Positions 12,464-27,400 of a stretch of 64,000 bases of DNA are shown in pieces; position 1 is the stretch's first letter; the number at the start of each line of letters is the position of its first letter. Both the position numbers and the translations under genes were made by a program. The notes below the pieces were generated by a model. The model made no database searches. It worked only from the letters and a program-made list of their open reading frames with translations, and had not been told where the DNA came from. Source of the DNA: Choristoneura fumiferana (taxonomy: Eukaryota; Arthropoda; Insecta; Lepidoptera; Tortricidae); the NCBI RefSeq assembly GCF_025370935.1, contig NC_133479.1, positions 2,153,320-2,217,319 on the forward strand. Reading direction: 5' to 3'.

Positions 12464-15400
12464 GTAAGTGATATTTTCAAGTCCTTTCAGTTGTAGTGTA
12501 AAAATTTCATATCTACATAGTATAACATAAAATCGCTTTCCGCATCTGTTTGTGTGTCTGTATTTACTACTACTTTCTCCTACACATAAGTAACTAGCGA
12601 ACCGCCCCAGCTTTCGCTTTGAGTTGAGAGAGAGAAGAAGTGAACAATTTGTAAGTAGTTACTACGCCATTCTTTACAGAATTTCTTGATTGTTTACGTC
12701 TTTTTTTTTTAATAACACCTATGCGTAGCCGGGGTTCCTAGTTTTCTGCTTATAATATTTTTGCTTTTATTGAAATGCAAGTAATGTGTCGATACCCACC
12801 CAGTACCTACCTCATAAGTCAACATCTGATTTCGTGCGTTTTTGAATCACAGGTGCTTATCTTTCATATTGTTGTAGTTCGTTTTAAATCTGTGTGTGCC
12901 ATCTAACTAAAGCCCGATGCTGGTTCACCGAAGGCGTCGATCGTTTGTTTATGTCAGACACAAAGCGTCATAACAGCCGCGTTCTTTGAACTAGTTTTTT
13001 TTAGTCTGTCAACAAATCGGGTTATGTTACGTAATTGTTTTCCTTTGTGGTTCATAATGTGTTTTTGGAATCTACTCGTAAGTGTAAGTAACGTAACGTT
13101 TGTTTAACGTTGGAATATGAGAGCGAGTCAATTCAACCAGTTTTTTGTAAATCTTGCTGTGCGCAAGTCGGATATATTACGACTGGCATTTCAAAAGTTA
13201 TAGTACATTGAAAACAGCTGAAGATAAGAATTAACCTACCAATGCCTTTGAACCCATGTTAAACATCATCCTGAAAACTAACTTATTGTTGAAACTTTTT
13301 TTCGGTTAGCGTGATCCCGAATCTACGATTATAAAGCACCTATTTTTTTTTTCACTTCCTACACGCATCAAGTAAATATGATAGTTGCGTTATCACACCA
13401 AATTCAACCTGCCTAACACAGTCTAAATAAGATTGACCCATTTTAAAAATAAATTCAAATAAATTTAATCGATAAGGGTAACCTGACTATTCAAACAACA
13501 CTATCGTTAAGTGTCGAATAATCGGTCAAACATCGCGAGCACTACGCTAAGTGGCGGGCTAGCATGCCGCTACTTATGTTAAAATTAGCTTTACTTTGTT
13601 GAGGGAGGACTTGGATGCAAACGTCAGTGACGCTGCGACGATGACGCATATTGTTTATTTGTCGAACCCATGTCCAACCGATACCTAGTAGCTAGCTACA
13701 CATTAGTAATCAGTGATACCTAGTGTCTTTTCCAACCTTGACATTGGTGGAATAATCATCGTATCGTTGGAGATGAATGCGATCGATATCTTCTATATTC
13801 TAAATAGAAAAATAGTCTAGTTGATTATGGCAAGGCATAAATAAAAAAATGGCAAATAAGTACATGTTTAGCAGATATTGATTATGTAATTGATTGACTA
13901 TGGCGTTAGCCGGATCAACAACAGCAGCCGGAAGACGTCTAGTGCCCCCTCCGAACAGCGTTACTATGACGGACAACTCGCCTCCTACTCTCCTACACCA
14001 CCTTTCTCGCGATGTCGTCGGGCCACCCAGTGGAAGGCCTGCCAACGCCTCACCTTCCGATTCATGGTCGACACTCGGGAACGTTTCTCCCCAACGTGCG
14101 GCGGTTATCTGTTATCGCCAGGCCACTTCAACTTTCAACTAAACGCATCGCGCTTTATAATTTAGAAATTTCAACATACTGACTCACTAATCAACACGGT
14201 TACGTGAACTCTTTAAGTCTTTAGCTAGTGGAACAGAACGAACTCATGCGCAGCTGTATAAACAAATGTTTCACTTATTTTACATGCATGCATGTGTGCG
14301 CTGTTTGGGCTGTCAAATTTTATAATAAGTAAAATTTTTGAGTTATAAATAGACTATGAGGTAAAAATTTACTTTCCACTCATCATCATCATCATATCAG
14401 CCATAAGACGTCCACTGTTGGACATAGGCCTCCCCCATAGACCTCCAGTTGCCTCGGTTGGAAGTGGCTTGCATCCACCGTGAACCCGCGACTTTAACCA
14501 GGTCATCCGTCCATCTCGTTGGTGGACGTCCTACGCTGCGCTTGCCGATCCGCAGTCTCCACTCGAGAACCTTTCGGCCCCAACGACCATCTGTTCTCCG
14601 TGCTATATGGCCTGCCCATTGCCACTTCAAAGAGCTAATTCACTTGGCTATGTCGGTGACCCTTGTTCTTCGACGTATCTCCTCATTTCTGACTTTCCAC
14701 TCTGCGTCATTGACACAGCATTATTGACCCCGCTGACGCTTGTTTCTAAAATAAGGGTTCAGGCCGCGTCCAGAAGGCAGCCAGTAGCCTTATTGTCTAA
14801 TGGTGTTTTTCCACCGGCGAGGCGAGACGAGAATTGAAATTTGTATTCATTCTCACCGCGGGCCGCCGCGGGCTCTGCCATACAAATTTCAATTCTCGTC
14901 TCGCCTCGTCTCGTCTCGCCTCGCCGGTGGAAAACCACACTCGGAATCACAATCGTTTTCACCACTTCTTTCTGTCACACGGTGGTATTAAGACGAGAGT
15001 AGAAAGACATGGTGAAAGTGAATAGAATAGAATAGTTTATTTGTCAAATATAGGTGCAGAATATAGATTGTTGTTGTTTCTTTAAAAAAATATGGCTCTG
15101 TCCATTGGAGGACAATTTTGCCAGTGTCTAGTAGTTTTGCCGTTGTACGGTAAAAAAGTTCTAGAAAACGAAATATGAGAGGTAATGGTGGATGAACGAT
15201 GACAACGCGAATCCCCAGAATATAGAGGATTTTAAAAATCTCGAACGTCAGTGCGTTGACTGACGTGGCGTTGACAATACGGTCTCGGAGCGGCGTGCGT
15301 GTTCTCTGTCTATTGCACCAATAGAGATTGCATTGCACATAGATTTTACTGGTATCTCTGGAAAAACGCGTATTTTGGATTATTAACCGAAGCAAAGCTT

Positions 15401-18400
15401 GTTCGCCGTACTATTAAACTTAATTGAGTAGGCGGCACTACCTTATTTGGTTTGTCGTTTTAAGTAAAATAAGTAAATGTCAGATCTGTCGTAATCCGCT
15501 GTGTAGGTTGTAGGATTCGTGTTTTCGGAGAATATTTTGTAATAAGATGAGCTAACACTTTCTACAAATACAGTCGCGTTCCACATCCTGACTTATATTA
15601 TAAGAATAAATAGTCTATATTATAAAGATGGACGCGTGCTTTTATGTTTACCTTATCCGTCGTTATAACCACTCAACTGATTTTACGGTTTGTTAGTCTA
15701 TTGAAGTCAAGTATGGATACGATACAGCATTTCGGAAAGAAACTTAGCAGAGAAAGTTTTTTTTTAGAACGAAAATCATATTACAGTTCTCTTTAGAGAG
15801 ACGATCAGACAACCCAGTGGTTAGAGGACCTGATTATGAAGCTTGAGGCTCCGGTTTCCATCCCCGGCCGGGGCAGATGTAGGTACCTAATATACCTATG
15901 AAAAATAATGTTTGCTCTCGAGTCTTGGGCGTTTAATATATATCTAAGTTTGTATCTATCTATTGAGGTATGTATGCTTGTGTGTATGTGTGGACCTTAG
16001 TAAGTTTAGTAACCCATAACACAAGCTTTGTTTACTTTGGGACTAGGTCAATTGGTGTCAAATGTTCCGTGATATTTATTTATTTACTTAACCAGTGACA
16101 CAAGCCAAACAAAGTAAGTAATGTTGTTGTTTTGTTTTCTATTGTACGGGATGGGTTTCTTTTTATTGTAAATTAATAGGATAGCTGAAAGGTGATGGAC
16201 ACGATATATAATTTGATCAATCTTCAGTGTAAGGTTACATATTTAGGACACAATCAATATCTTTCAAACTTCACCCCAAAATTGCAACATTTCGTGTAGA
16301 CGGAAGACGCTAGACGAAGTAAACATAGGGTCGCGTCCACTAACTCGCCCCCTGGGGTACGGAGGGGCATTTATTATAATTGTCAATACATTGGCAATCG
16401 ATCGAGCAGACCACCGACTATTGAGCAACTATAATATCTTGATCGTGAATTGATCAAACATGTATATACTTGGTTTGGATGTGAACAAACTTCAGCTGCT
16501 ATCTATCATTGTAATACAAACTAGACTAGTGTATTTCCATACAGAAATGTAAATATTTATCTAAATATTCTACATTATAATTACTTACAATGTTTAAGAC
16601 ACCAATTGACTTTGTTTTGCTTACATATTATCCAAACCAAGTATAGGATATAGGAATCAAACTATTTAGATCCAAATTAAATGGAATATATGCTCGAAAT
16701 ACAAATTGATTGATTTTCGCTAATCCTGCCGTGAAGCAGCAGTTCTTGCACTGTTGTGTTTCGGCGTGGAGAGTAAGACAGCCGGTGAAATTACTGACAT
16801 TTGAGGTATCCCATCTTAGGCCTCTAGGTTGGCAACGCACCTGCAATACCCCTGGTGTTGCAGATGTTTATGGGCGGTGTATATCTCTTACCATCAGGAG
16901 ACCCACTTGCTCGTTTGCCATCCGGTCAAATAAAAAAAAAAGAGAAAAAGAATACTGTTGAATAATAAGCATTCCATCTCTTACCAGAAAAATTAAATTC
17001 GATTAGGATTTCTATGAGCATTCGTGTTTATGTGACGTGATGTTGTGATTCACACTTCAAATCGTGTCATTGAATGCACACTAGCTAAGTCCCAAATTAC
17101 ATCAAAAGAGGTGTGTGAATTAGGCTGTATTTCCACCAGATTTGCGAGGATGTGGTGCGAGGTATGTAAAACCGGCTAAGGCGGATAATTCTCAAGCAAC
17201 CTTAGCCGTTATTGTTTTCCTTGAAAGTTTGATATACTTACTAAGAGGGAGGGGGGGGATCCCGAGGGAACAGCGCGCGATAACCGAATTCCACGCGGGC
17301 GAAGCCGCGGGCAAAAGTTAGTATCCTATTAATAATAACCAAACGAACATCGGACTATTTTTAATTGCAACCGTTTTACTCATCCACTTAAGAGCAGACT
17401 CAATCGAGCGGAGTAGCTAATTCCATTAGCAGGAAATTGCGTTTGTCTGTTTGTTGAGCCCTTGCCGGTAAAAAACATACTGCCTTGATATAGTGAAAAA
17501 CGATAACGTAAAAGTAAACCCATATCGTGGCTTTGTGGAGCTTTGACGGTGTCAGTTGAACATTCCTAAAAGGGTTAACTAATGTTTCGGCGAATAACGT
17601 TTGGCAATTTTCATTTCCCAACTGTTTCATATTTCTGAAACTGTAAATATTGCAGGATTTTTATAAAACTAACCTAACCTAACCTAACCTAATAGGTTCT
17701 ACACGGTGGCCCTGAAATAAATCCTGAAATATTTACAGTTTTAGAGTTTGCAAAATGAAAAGTTGGGAAATGAAACAGGTTGCCAAATGTTACGTTTCGA
17801 AAAGGCAGTACCCCGTCCTGAAGGTAATCGAGGTGATTGTAGTTAGTAATATATTTAAGTCGTGGTGAATAGTCGTGATTATGTCCCAGGGTGTGCTATC
17901 ATATCATTTACTTCCTAGTTTATATCTGTGTCGCACTGCTGGGTATCCATTGCTACATCTCTATCTCAGTTCCGTGTCGGTCATCTCTTCATCTACGCCC
18001 CGGCCTGTCATGACAGTTGAAAACATTACATCCCCAAAAGTCCTTTTCAATATGTCGTAGGTAGACGGCAAGTCCGTGCCTTCCAAAAACGCTATTAAAA
18101 TCAGTGCCCTTAGTGTAAGTTTTCGGTTACAAAATACGTCTCGTTTGTGTTCGCGTTAAAATCTCAATTTGTATGGAAACACGAACATCGCTAACGTTCC
18201 GCTAGAGGCGCTGTTCGTGTTTCCATATAAATTGAGATTTTAACGCGAACGCGATCGAGACGTATTTTGTAACCGAAAACTTACACTAAGGGCACAGGAT
18301 GCCATTTGCTTTACAACGTGTCGTGTCGCTCCGAGCCGATTCTTAAGAACGTCCAACAATTTATTCCGATATTGAGGGTATTTCAAGCGGCAGTAAAAAA

Positions 18401-21400
18401 ACCGAACTTCAAACTCGATTTTCATTTCCAGGCAACTTCATAACAACAGTGGCGCTCCTTATGCACCCAAAGCTGCGGGGCCACGTGACGACAATGTTCG
18501 TGCTGTCACTCTGCGTGTCAGATCTGATGTTCTGCGCCATCAACTTGCCACTGACGGCGCGGCGCTACGTGCGGGAACAGTGGGGGCTCGGCGACCAGCT
18601 CTGCCAGATGTTCGCGTTCGTGTTCTACGGGAACGAGGCCGTGTCGCTGCTCTCTATGGTCGCCATTACCATCAACAGGTGAGGACCAGTCATTCTTCTA
18701 CATAAGACGTGAAAATGGAGGCATCACAGGTACATCGTTATTTCTCACTATCATGAGCAGTCGCGATTAAATCCAGGGTCTACTAGCGTCCTAGATTGTG
18801 ATGCCTCTCTCTCTCTGTCTCTTGCGGTTGCAGACAACGTAACAAAAGGAGAAAGGAACAGAGGGTCTATTACGTAATATTTCTGACACTCGCGATCACA
18901 ATCAAATGATATAGCGAGTAACAGAAACGTTACATGGCGCTCCAGTTTGAACAAAGCAGGTTCAGAAGAGAAGAATGAGTTTGAGTAAGTTCAACTGAAT
19001 AAAGTAAGAGAACATGGAGGTAAAGGTAAGATTTTATAATTTAGCTCCAAGATGTTTAAAGTGTTAATTGAATGAATATTTCTGGAAAGAATCTTCGTAG
19101 AGGTGTTCATTCAATCGTAACATTCGTAACCAACCGACATTAGATGAAATATTCCGGAAGCGTTAGTGATAACCTTACATAGTAACGAAAGTAAACGTCA
19201 AGAACTAATAGTTAATAATGAAATTAGACAGCGCACGGTAGGTGGTGCGATTAAATTATTTGTCAAACGTTGAAGTATGCGTTTACACGTCATAAAATTC
19301 AAATCGTGGCCTACTGAGCCACGACAGCTTAGATTGCATTAATATTAATGCTGCGATCGGACTTGGGCATGTACGCGGGTCGTTCAACTTTAATGGGAAA
19401 TAGAAATAAATGGTGATGTTGACTGTTGTTTAGACAAATTAGTTTTTTTGTAAGCTGAGTCGTGGGTTTAAGACCGCTATTTTTTCAAATACCTAATACG
19501 AAATTGTAATTAGTACATTTGAAATTTACCATGAGCTTTACGTTAAAGAATAACATAATACCTATAATATTGTTCCAGTTTTAGAAATTATTATATTATA
19601 AGAATGCAATTTGCATCATATTCTGCAGTAGCAAATAACTAACCCTTTTTGCTAAGCAATAAGAACATGTAATTTTAATTGACCGCTTATGTCATTCGGA
19701 TGACACACGTCACTTAGCAGTGCTGCCAATCGAAGGATCAAACGACCCATGAGAATGCTGGTTCAAGTGGGTTCCCGGTACTCAGTAGTAGGTACATATC
19801 ACATCTTAGCATTGAAAGTACTTATAGTCCTCAGCGAGAGGCAGAAGATACTAATTAGATGTCCTTAAGTTTTTATCGAGAAAAGATCGGTCATCTCGAT
19901 AAGGCTGTACCCTTTTTTTCTTGGCCTAAGTATATACGGATTATACAAATTGATGCTATATCCTTAAGAAAAACGTAGAGAAAACAAGTCTAGTCTACTC
20001 TGTTAAGAAACTTAAACTTTAATAGTCGGGACATTACTGAGAATTTTTGAGCTGGTCATACTTTTGAAAAGGCTTCGCCCAATGAGGGCTATCGTTTATT
20101 GTTTTTCTAGATGGCACCACTGTTGCGTGAGGTTTTAAATGTGGCTTTCAAAGTCGGTTATTACGGGCGTGAAAACAAAGTTTATCATGTACTCCTGTTT
20201 TCCTTCACAAGATTCGTGTAAAAGACAACTCTTTGTGTGAATGTGGTTTAGACGAAGGCTGTCTTGACCACTTATTTTTCGAATGTTCAAAGCTGACATC
20301 CTCCTTGTATGACCTCCTCCCCCCTTACATTCCTCGCCCTGTTAACTTTAAATCCCTCCTTCGTTATGTATATTCTCCTTTTATTACCATTCTGTGTGAT
20401 TTTATATCCTCTAATAATATAAGACTATAGTTCTATCTAATCAATAACAACATCTTTTGTCTTTGTCGCAGTGACGTGACTCCCGCAACAGCGTTCGGCC
20501 GAAAAGGATTATTTTTTTCTATTTTCAAAATTATTTTCTTGCTGCTGTCATACTGTTGGCGTTCTGCAGAATCAACCGCAACCCTGTCATCGCAACTGAC
20601 ATTGGCCCAAGCCTTAAGGCCGCCATTGAGGGAATAATAATAATAACAAAGTTTAGATTAAAATCATATTTAATACACCTTAAAACCGCACCATAAAAAT
20701 ATCGAGCATGCCACGGTGTTGCATGTCCCCGTTTTGTTCGGAAAAAAGGGAGGACAAAGGTTTCCGAAAGACAAAAATGTCTCGAAACACCGACATTCAT
20801 TGCCCCGGAACGCATATTTGCCATAATTAATTTAAGATATTGCAAAATATTCACAAAATTATTCTAATTATATATAAACCCGCGTAGCCTTTGATGAACT
20901 ATACCGCGTAGCTCACCCAAAAACTATGAGATTTGACATTTCGGGAGACCTCACGCTACACTAGCGCCTCTAGTGGCGAATTCATACGCGACAGCCCTCA
21001 TTGCTGAAGTTTAGCTACATACATAATGAGAACGAAGAAAAGATAATTTCTTGGATACGTGAAACTTTTGAATCAGCCGGCCGGATTTTATTATTTTAAT
21101 TAAACTCGCGGCCCTTATGAACATGACAGTGAAGGGCGAATTATGATAAGTAGGTAGTGGCCCTCAGCCCTCAATTGTTATGACAGGGCATCGATCTTTC
21201 CACTCTAAACTAAAGAAAAAATTAAAACTAATGTGTTACGTCAATTAAAGTGCCCCTATGTGAAGTGGCGAACTTCGTAACATTTCAATTCTTATCAAAT
21301 TGAATGCGTTGTTCTCACTAAGTGGTATATCAAAAATAATGGAGTAAAGGAGTCATGAGGTGTCAATTTAATATTGTTGGATGATTCGATTGCGATTGAT

Positions 21401-24400
21401 TTTAATCAATATTACAATCGATGTTTAAAAGTGAACAGTCGGTTTGATTTCAATGTAACGGATTCGCAAGGATCAAAATATCTATTGAGATCACATTGGG
21501 ATCATATAATTATATCGTCTGTTAATCGTGTATACTTATAAACTGTGCCCTTAGTGTAAGTTATCGGTTACAAAATACGTCTCGATCGCGTTCGCGTTAA
21601 AATCTCAATTTGTAGGGAAACACGAACATCTCAAACGTTCCGCTAGAGGCGCTGTTCGTGTTTCCATATAAATTGAGACTTTAACGCGTACGCGATCGAG
21701 ACGTATTTTGTAACCGAAAACTTACACTAAGGGCACTGATGTTTTTACGGTTCTCTCTCAGCTTTCACTGCGTCTTGGCGTGGTCTGTGACTGCGTTCTT
21801 AGCTTTGGCATTTCATAGTAATTTCAACTGCTATTTAAGTTCGCCTTTGTAGATGTATCTGAAATTTGATCAACTGTATTTTGTTTATTTTCTATCGTAC
21901 AGTAAAGAGTTTACATACCATCTACATACCTTCATACATATACATTTTACATTATTGCGCTGTGGCATGTGCGTGAGGATGTTTATAACCGTTTCGCATG
22001 ATTTGTAGGTATAACAGCCATGCTTCATGTCTCATTGGGCCTTAGGATTTCGAAATATAAAGCAGTTAGTGAGGAATGTAAATTATAAAGAATTTGATTG
22101 TAGTTAGCCTCGTCGTGCAATAGAGCGCAGCGCAGCGTATTACACATCCACTGTAAAGTAAAGAGAAAACCGGCCAAGAGCGTGTCGGACACGCCCAAGA
22201 TAGGGTTCTGTAGTCATTACGAAATAACAGCAAGCATATCCGTCCGGACCCCAGAAAAATCTTAACAGCGTTAAGTAGAATTTCAACGACGGAGGTACAG
22301 TGCCATCTATCGGCAAATTATTAAGCTTAACTTCCGTGATTTTTTCATATTTGTTAGACGTGTGCGGTTCAAAAGTTAATGGGGGAGGGACACGTTTTTT
22401 TGAACTTTCGGAGTAAATATCTCCGGAAATATTCACTTTATCAAAAAAATGGTGTTGCAAACCGCTATTAATTTTCAAATAGCTATCCAACGATACCGCA
22501 CAACATAGGGATTGGGATTTTCAATTTAGGTTTTACGGGATGACCGTAAAAGTAAAAATTTGGAATTGAAATAAAAAATACAAATAGATTCCAAAAAAAC
22601 AATCTTAATTTGATTGCTTAATAACGATATCTCTTGTCCGGGTGAGCGGTTAGTTCCAATGGAATGCCGAAAGTTTCTCGATGAGGGCTACGGTATAGAT
22701 GTCGCTAGCGTCACTGCTTAAGTGGCTAAATAAGAAACAAACAAGCTGTGATATGTGGTGCATAGGAGAAATTCGTGTCTGTACCGTTGTCCAGCAGTGG
22801 TGTAGCGGTATAGCACACGGCATGGAATGCCGTTCGATTCCCAGTGCTGGTCTTATTTTTCTGGTTTTTCTGTGCATCTATATTTCAGTTTGTATTTTCA
22901 AATTATTAGTAGTTTAAGAGTAAGCTAATACTAATATACCTAAACTTGGAATATTCCGTACAAAATACGAAATCCTTAGAAAAATATTACTTAATTTTTT
23001 CGTAATGGCTACGGAACCCTATTTCGGGCGTGTCCGACACGCTCTTGGCCGGTATTTTGATCGAAGGCATTGCAAGTTAAACAAAGCTTGTGGAAATTAG
23101 GCAACCCTTTGGGAATCGAGTTGCCACGCTGCTGCGATCTACGCTACTACCCAGTACCCACCCACCTCTATCTACAAAGATAATCTAATTTCCACCGCAC
23201 AACACAACAATTTCTTAGAGAAACCATAACAATTAAGATTTCACACTCGGTTAGCAGCATCGATTAATATCTTGACGGAGAGTTATTCCACTCGTAAACT
23301 AAAGAAGCTCAGTGTTTTTTTATTTCACTTTTACGGTCTCTCCTCATTAACGTCAAACGCAAACATGTCGTAAAAAGTTTAAATATATTACATATGTATG
23401 TATTGTATGTGTCTCTAGCTTTTACCCGCGGCATCGCTCGTACAAACCACTATAACTAGATACAAGCTAAGGTTCTTGGAAAACTTTATAGGAATTCCCA
23501 GAATATATATCACAGGTTGTGACTTAAGAGATTTTAGGATTTTACGTGCGTACAGTTCCCGTGGGAATATTGGAATTGTGGTGTTGTATGACTTACAACG
23601 AGTAAAGTCACGCAACGAGCTATGGAGAGAGCTATGCTTGGAGTTTCTTTGCGCGATAGAATCCGGAATACGGAAATTCGTCGAAGAACTAAAGTCACTG
23701 ACATAGCTGGAAAAATATTCAAATTGAAGTGGCAATGGGCAGGCCACATCGCTCGAAGAACAGATAACCGTTGGGGGAGAAAAGTCCTCGAGTGGCGACC
23801 ACGAACCGGAAGACGAAGCGTTGGCAGGCCTCCCACCAGGTGGACTGACGACATCGTGAGAGTAGCGGGAAACCGGTGGATGCAAGTGGCAAGTTGTCGT
23901 TCATTGTGGCGTTCTAAGGGGGAGGCCTTTGTCCAGCAGTGGACGTCTTCGGGCTGATGATGATGATGATGATGATGACTTACAACAATGAATGTGTGTA
24001 CATGCACACGGACACTTGTCCGGCGACTTAGCCACACTACACCGCAAGTCCGGCAAAAAAACGGTCCGTTTTCCGGTGAAACAATGGACGTCTACAAGCG
24101 GCCTAATGCTACAGACAGACTGACATGTCGTCAAACTTATAGTTATAATACCCTTTGGCGTCGGGGGTTAAAAAGACTTTCCGGCCTTAGTTGTAAGTAG
24201 TAGCAATAGTAGCAGGGTAGTTTATTCTGTGGTATAGGTAAGTACGGACACAGAATAACGAAGAGGTTCAGTCCATAGACTATTCTGGAAATCAAATCTC
24301 TGCGTCATAGTTTCTGCTTAAGTGTGGGCACAAAATCTGAATGCATACAAATACCCATAATTGCATGATCTTTATTACTTTACAAATAAAGTTCTATTTG

Positions 24401-27400
24401 CGTACACGATTACAGATAATCTGAAATGAGAGACGTCGTTTCTAAGTCACAAGCGGAAGCGATTTTGTACGAGTGTCGTGTCATACATAGTCGTGTTTTC
24501 CTTCCATAAAGCTCGTGGTAAATTGATAATGTAATCTCGCAATGATTTTATCCCGATCTCGCGAAAATATCGGGATAAAATTAGCCCATGTTTCCAGATA
24601 TCCAGCTGTCTGCATACGAATTTTCATCCAAATCCGTCCAGCTATTCAACGTCAAAGAGTAGCACCACGAACACACATGTAACAAACTTTCGACTTTGTA
24701 TTATTTTGACGCGTTGTTCTTTGAACCTCCTGAAATATGTATTATGAATTCATTTTATTTTATGTACAGTCAAGGAAACTGATTAACGTACCAGGGTGGA
24801 ACCTTTATGCTACTAATGTCATGTTGACATCAATTTGCCAAAAAATCATAGCGAAATTGATTATTGAAAGGTTCCAGGTACGTGATGCAGTTTCCTTGAC
24901 TGTACATACATACACACATCGGACAATACGCCGCTTGAATCTTACTTCTTCTGCCGCCACGGTTCATGTAAAAATAAAGCTATTGACGAGGTCGGCAGCC
25001 GACGCATAAAGACGCTCTGTGCGGACCCTAGCCTGCGCATGCGCATCAAAAAACAACCTCTTTCGTCCCTCTCTCTGCACGTATTGGTAGATGCACAAAG
25101 ACAGAGTAAACGAATATGGTAATGTTTTCGGCTCGTTTGATCGCTTCATGACCTCTTAACATCGTTTCGCATGTGTTTACTTTTCAAGTTGCTGAAACTG
25201 TCAACTTTTAACCGGCAACGAGAAGTGCTCTTTGAAGTAAGTAGTTTGATTTTTCAATTGGAAGGGAAAAGAGATTATCCTCGTTTTTAGAAGCTATTTA
25301 AAAAAATTGCTATTAAAATTTTATATTTTGTTATTGTAACCCGTTGCGCGACCAGCTACTTTTTTGGGTAATTTTGGCTAAGTACCCTATGTTAAAAGGT
25401 CATCGAAACCGAAGCTAGCAACAACATTGGCAAATCAGAGTAAGTAAATATAATTTTGTGTCATTTACGGGATTTTTTGAGTAAAAAGAAAAAGGTCATT
25501 TGCATACAAATGAATAAGAAGATTTTGGGAAACTACTTCAATAGACTCAATTAAATTTTCTAGCTGCATTTTCTGCAAATCGTATAGTCGAAAATGAAAT
25601 AAACTTTTTGGGAAATGCGCTTGTAATAACTTCGGATCAACCTTAAATAAAAGCCATGAATACCATTTTGTAAACGTTCAAAACATAATTCTGAGTACAA
25701 TATTTTTGCATATGACTGATACAATCTGTGTCTTGTCTTGTCGCTTGTATTTACTGGTTACGACGTCTATTGTCAAGTTCATTATAACGTCATTGTCGTC
25801 GTCTTGATTATGCAGTTTACCGTTCATATTTACGTTATTTTATTATTCATATATTTGATGCACTGCGGATAAAATACAATGGCGTTTAAGAATTAGCATT
25901 TTCTGTTTTGAAATCGCAGTATTTTGAACTTAGGTTTGTTATTTTAAGCAAAAACTGGTATCGACCAATGCAATGAAGTATATAAGATATGCAAGATTCC
26001 TTTGTAACCAGAAAGTGCTAGGGTTGGCTATATTGTAGTGCTGAATTTAGATACAAGGAAGTAGAGTAGCGATTTGCGAGAGGCAGCTGGTAGAAGCTGG
26101 ATGCGTTGAGCCGAGTAAAGGGCGCAAACAGGACCGTCTTAAGCCATGTAGGGGCCCTTTGGCGCACAAGGACTTGGGGCCCTTTTGGAAATTACAGAAA
26201 GTGAATATTACCTTTTTCCCTGCATTTTATTTTACATATAACTGACCGTGATTGACCGCTATCTCACCTGATGTAAGTGCAGATGAGGCCAAAAGTGTAT
26301 CTCACTGGTTCAGTAACAGCCTATCAATGCAATGTCCAATCAATGTCAATGGACCTTTCGGGTCCCCATAGGCTGGGGGGCCCTGGGCACGGATCCCGTG
26401 TGCTCTTATGGTAAATACGGTATTGGGCGCAATGACTCATCAGGGGAAACTTATGTCCAGCAGTGGACTGTTATAAGCTGATGATGATGATGAAGCAGAG
26501 TAAGCGATGACATGACACTGCTATTTTATCAGCCTACAGAATGAATTTAAGTGCCAACGGTGATCATTTATAGGTAGGTACAGATTAACGTTTGATGGCT
26601 ACATTACGAGCGAAACATGTATTTCAAACATTACCCCCTGTAAAGTGACTCCCGTTATCTAAGCTTTATTAGCAGCGTGATTTGTTTTAATATAATAATT
26701 ATCTTATCCACCGTGATGTGTTTGTCTTCCCACTTTCCCACACCGATAAGCCGTGTTATAATGATAAAACAAAACTGTTACACGATAATGCACTCAATTT
26801 TAGGAATTATCTCTAAAAATAAATTAAGAAAAAAAAATGCAACATCAGATGTGGTACGCAAGTACGCAACTCTTCTTGGTAAACTCTACCTAGGGTAACT
26901 GTAAGATGCATGTTCTACTACTTCCTGGTATTTTGTGTGACAATTAACTATAATGTCGTATCTTTTTATGCATCCCAGATATCTGCCTTATAGAATATCA
27001 GCAGGAACCTATCAGAAAGAAAGAAAAAAGAAGGAATAAATTTATTTGCCAAAGTTCGGCACAGCAAAAAAATCACAATTAAAAATATGACCACCTTATT
27101 ACATACTCTTACATACTAAAAAAGAAAGAAAAATAGACATTGTGCCGAAAGAAGCAAAAAGGGCCATACTCAGCGTCAGCGTGTTGCCACGGCCACGGCA
27201 AGCTGCAGCGCTGGTTTTCAGTATGACTCTTTAATGATATCAGAATGTGGTGTAAAAGATCTTAAACACCTATGGTGTAAGATGCAGTGTAGTCCACTAT
27301 ATTCTGACTCAAGACGCAATACAAGACGTAGTTAGGGTTGCTACATTCAAAATTAAGACAGTATAAACTTACCAAAAACTTTCGAAAGCTGAGAAATAAA

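Larger units (their letters stand above)
12464..18431 (+). other. GPCR intron 1 (6.0 kb)
   Basis: It holds an RTE tail (14390-14740), a GC-rich palindromic MITE (14801-14938), a tRNA-derived SINE (15812-16100), a LINE-like repeat (16718-16935), the telomere-repeat MITE (17585-17803) and a palindromic MITE (18104-18295). No extra exon recognised. Confidence 0.7.

Noticed and set aside
14988..15395. 135-codon open frame, minus strand, in GPCR intron 1
   Set aside because: No domain, no splice or start context and biased to AT-derived residues; read as chance.
17668..17692. Chromosome end or telomere
   Set aside because: Only four TTAGG units, inside an inverted-repeat element in an intron, with genes on both sides.
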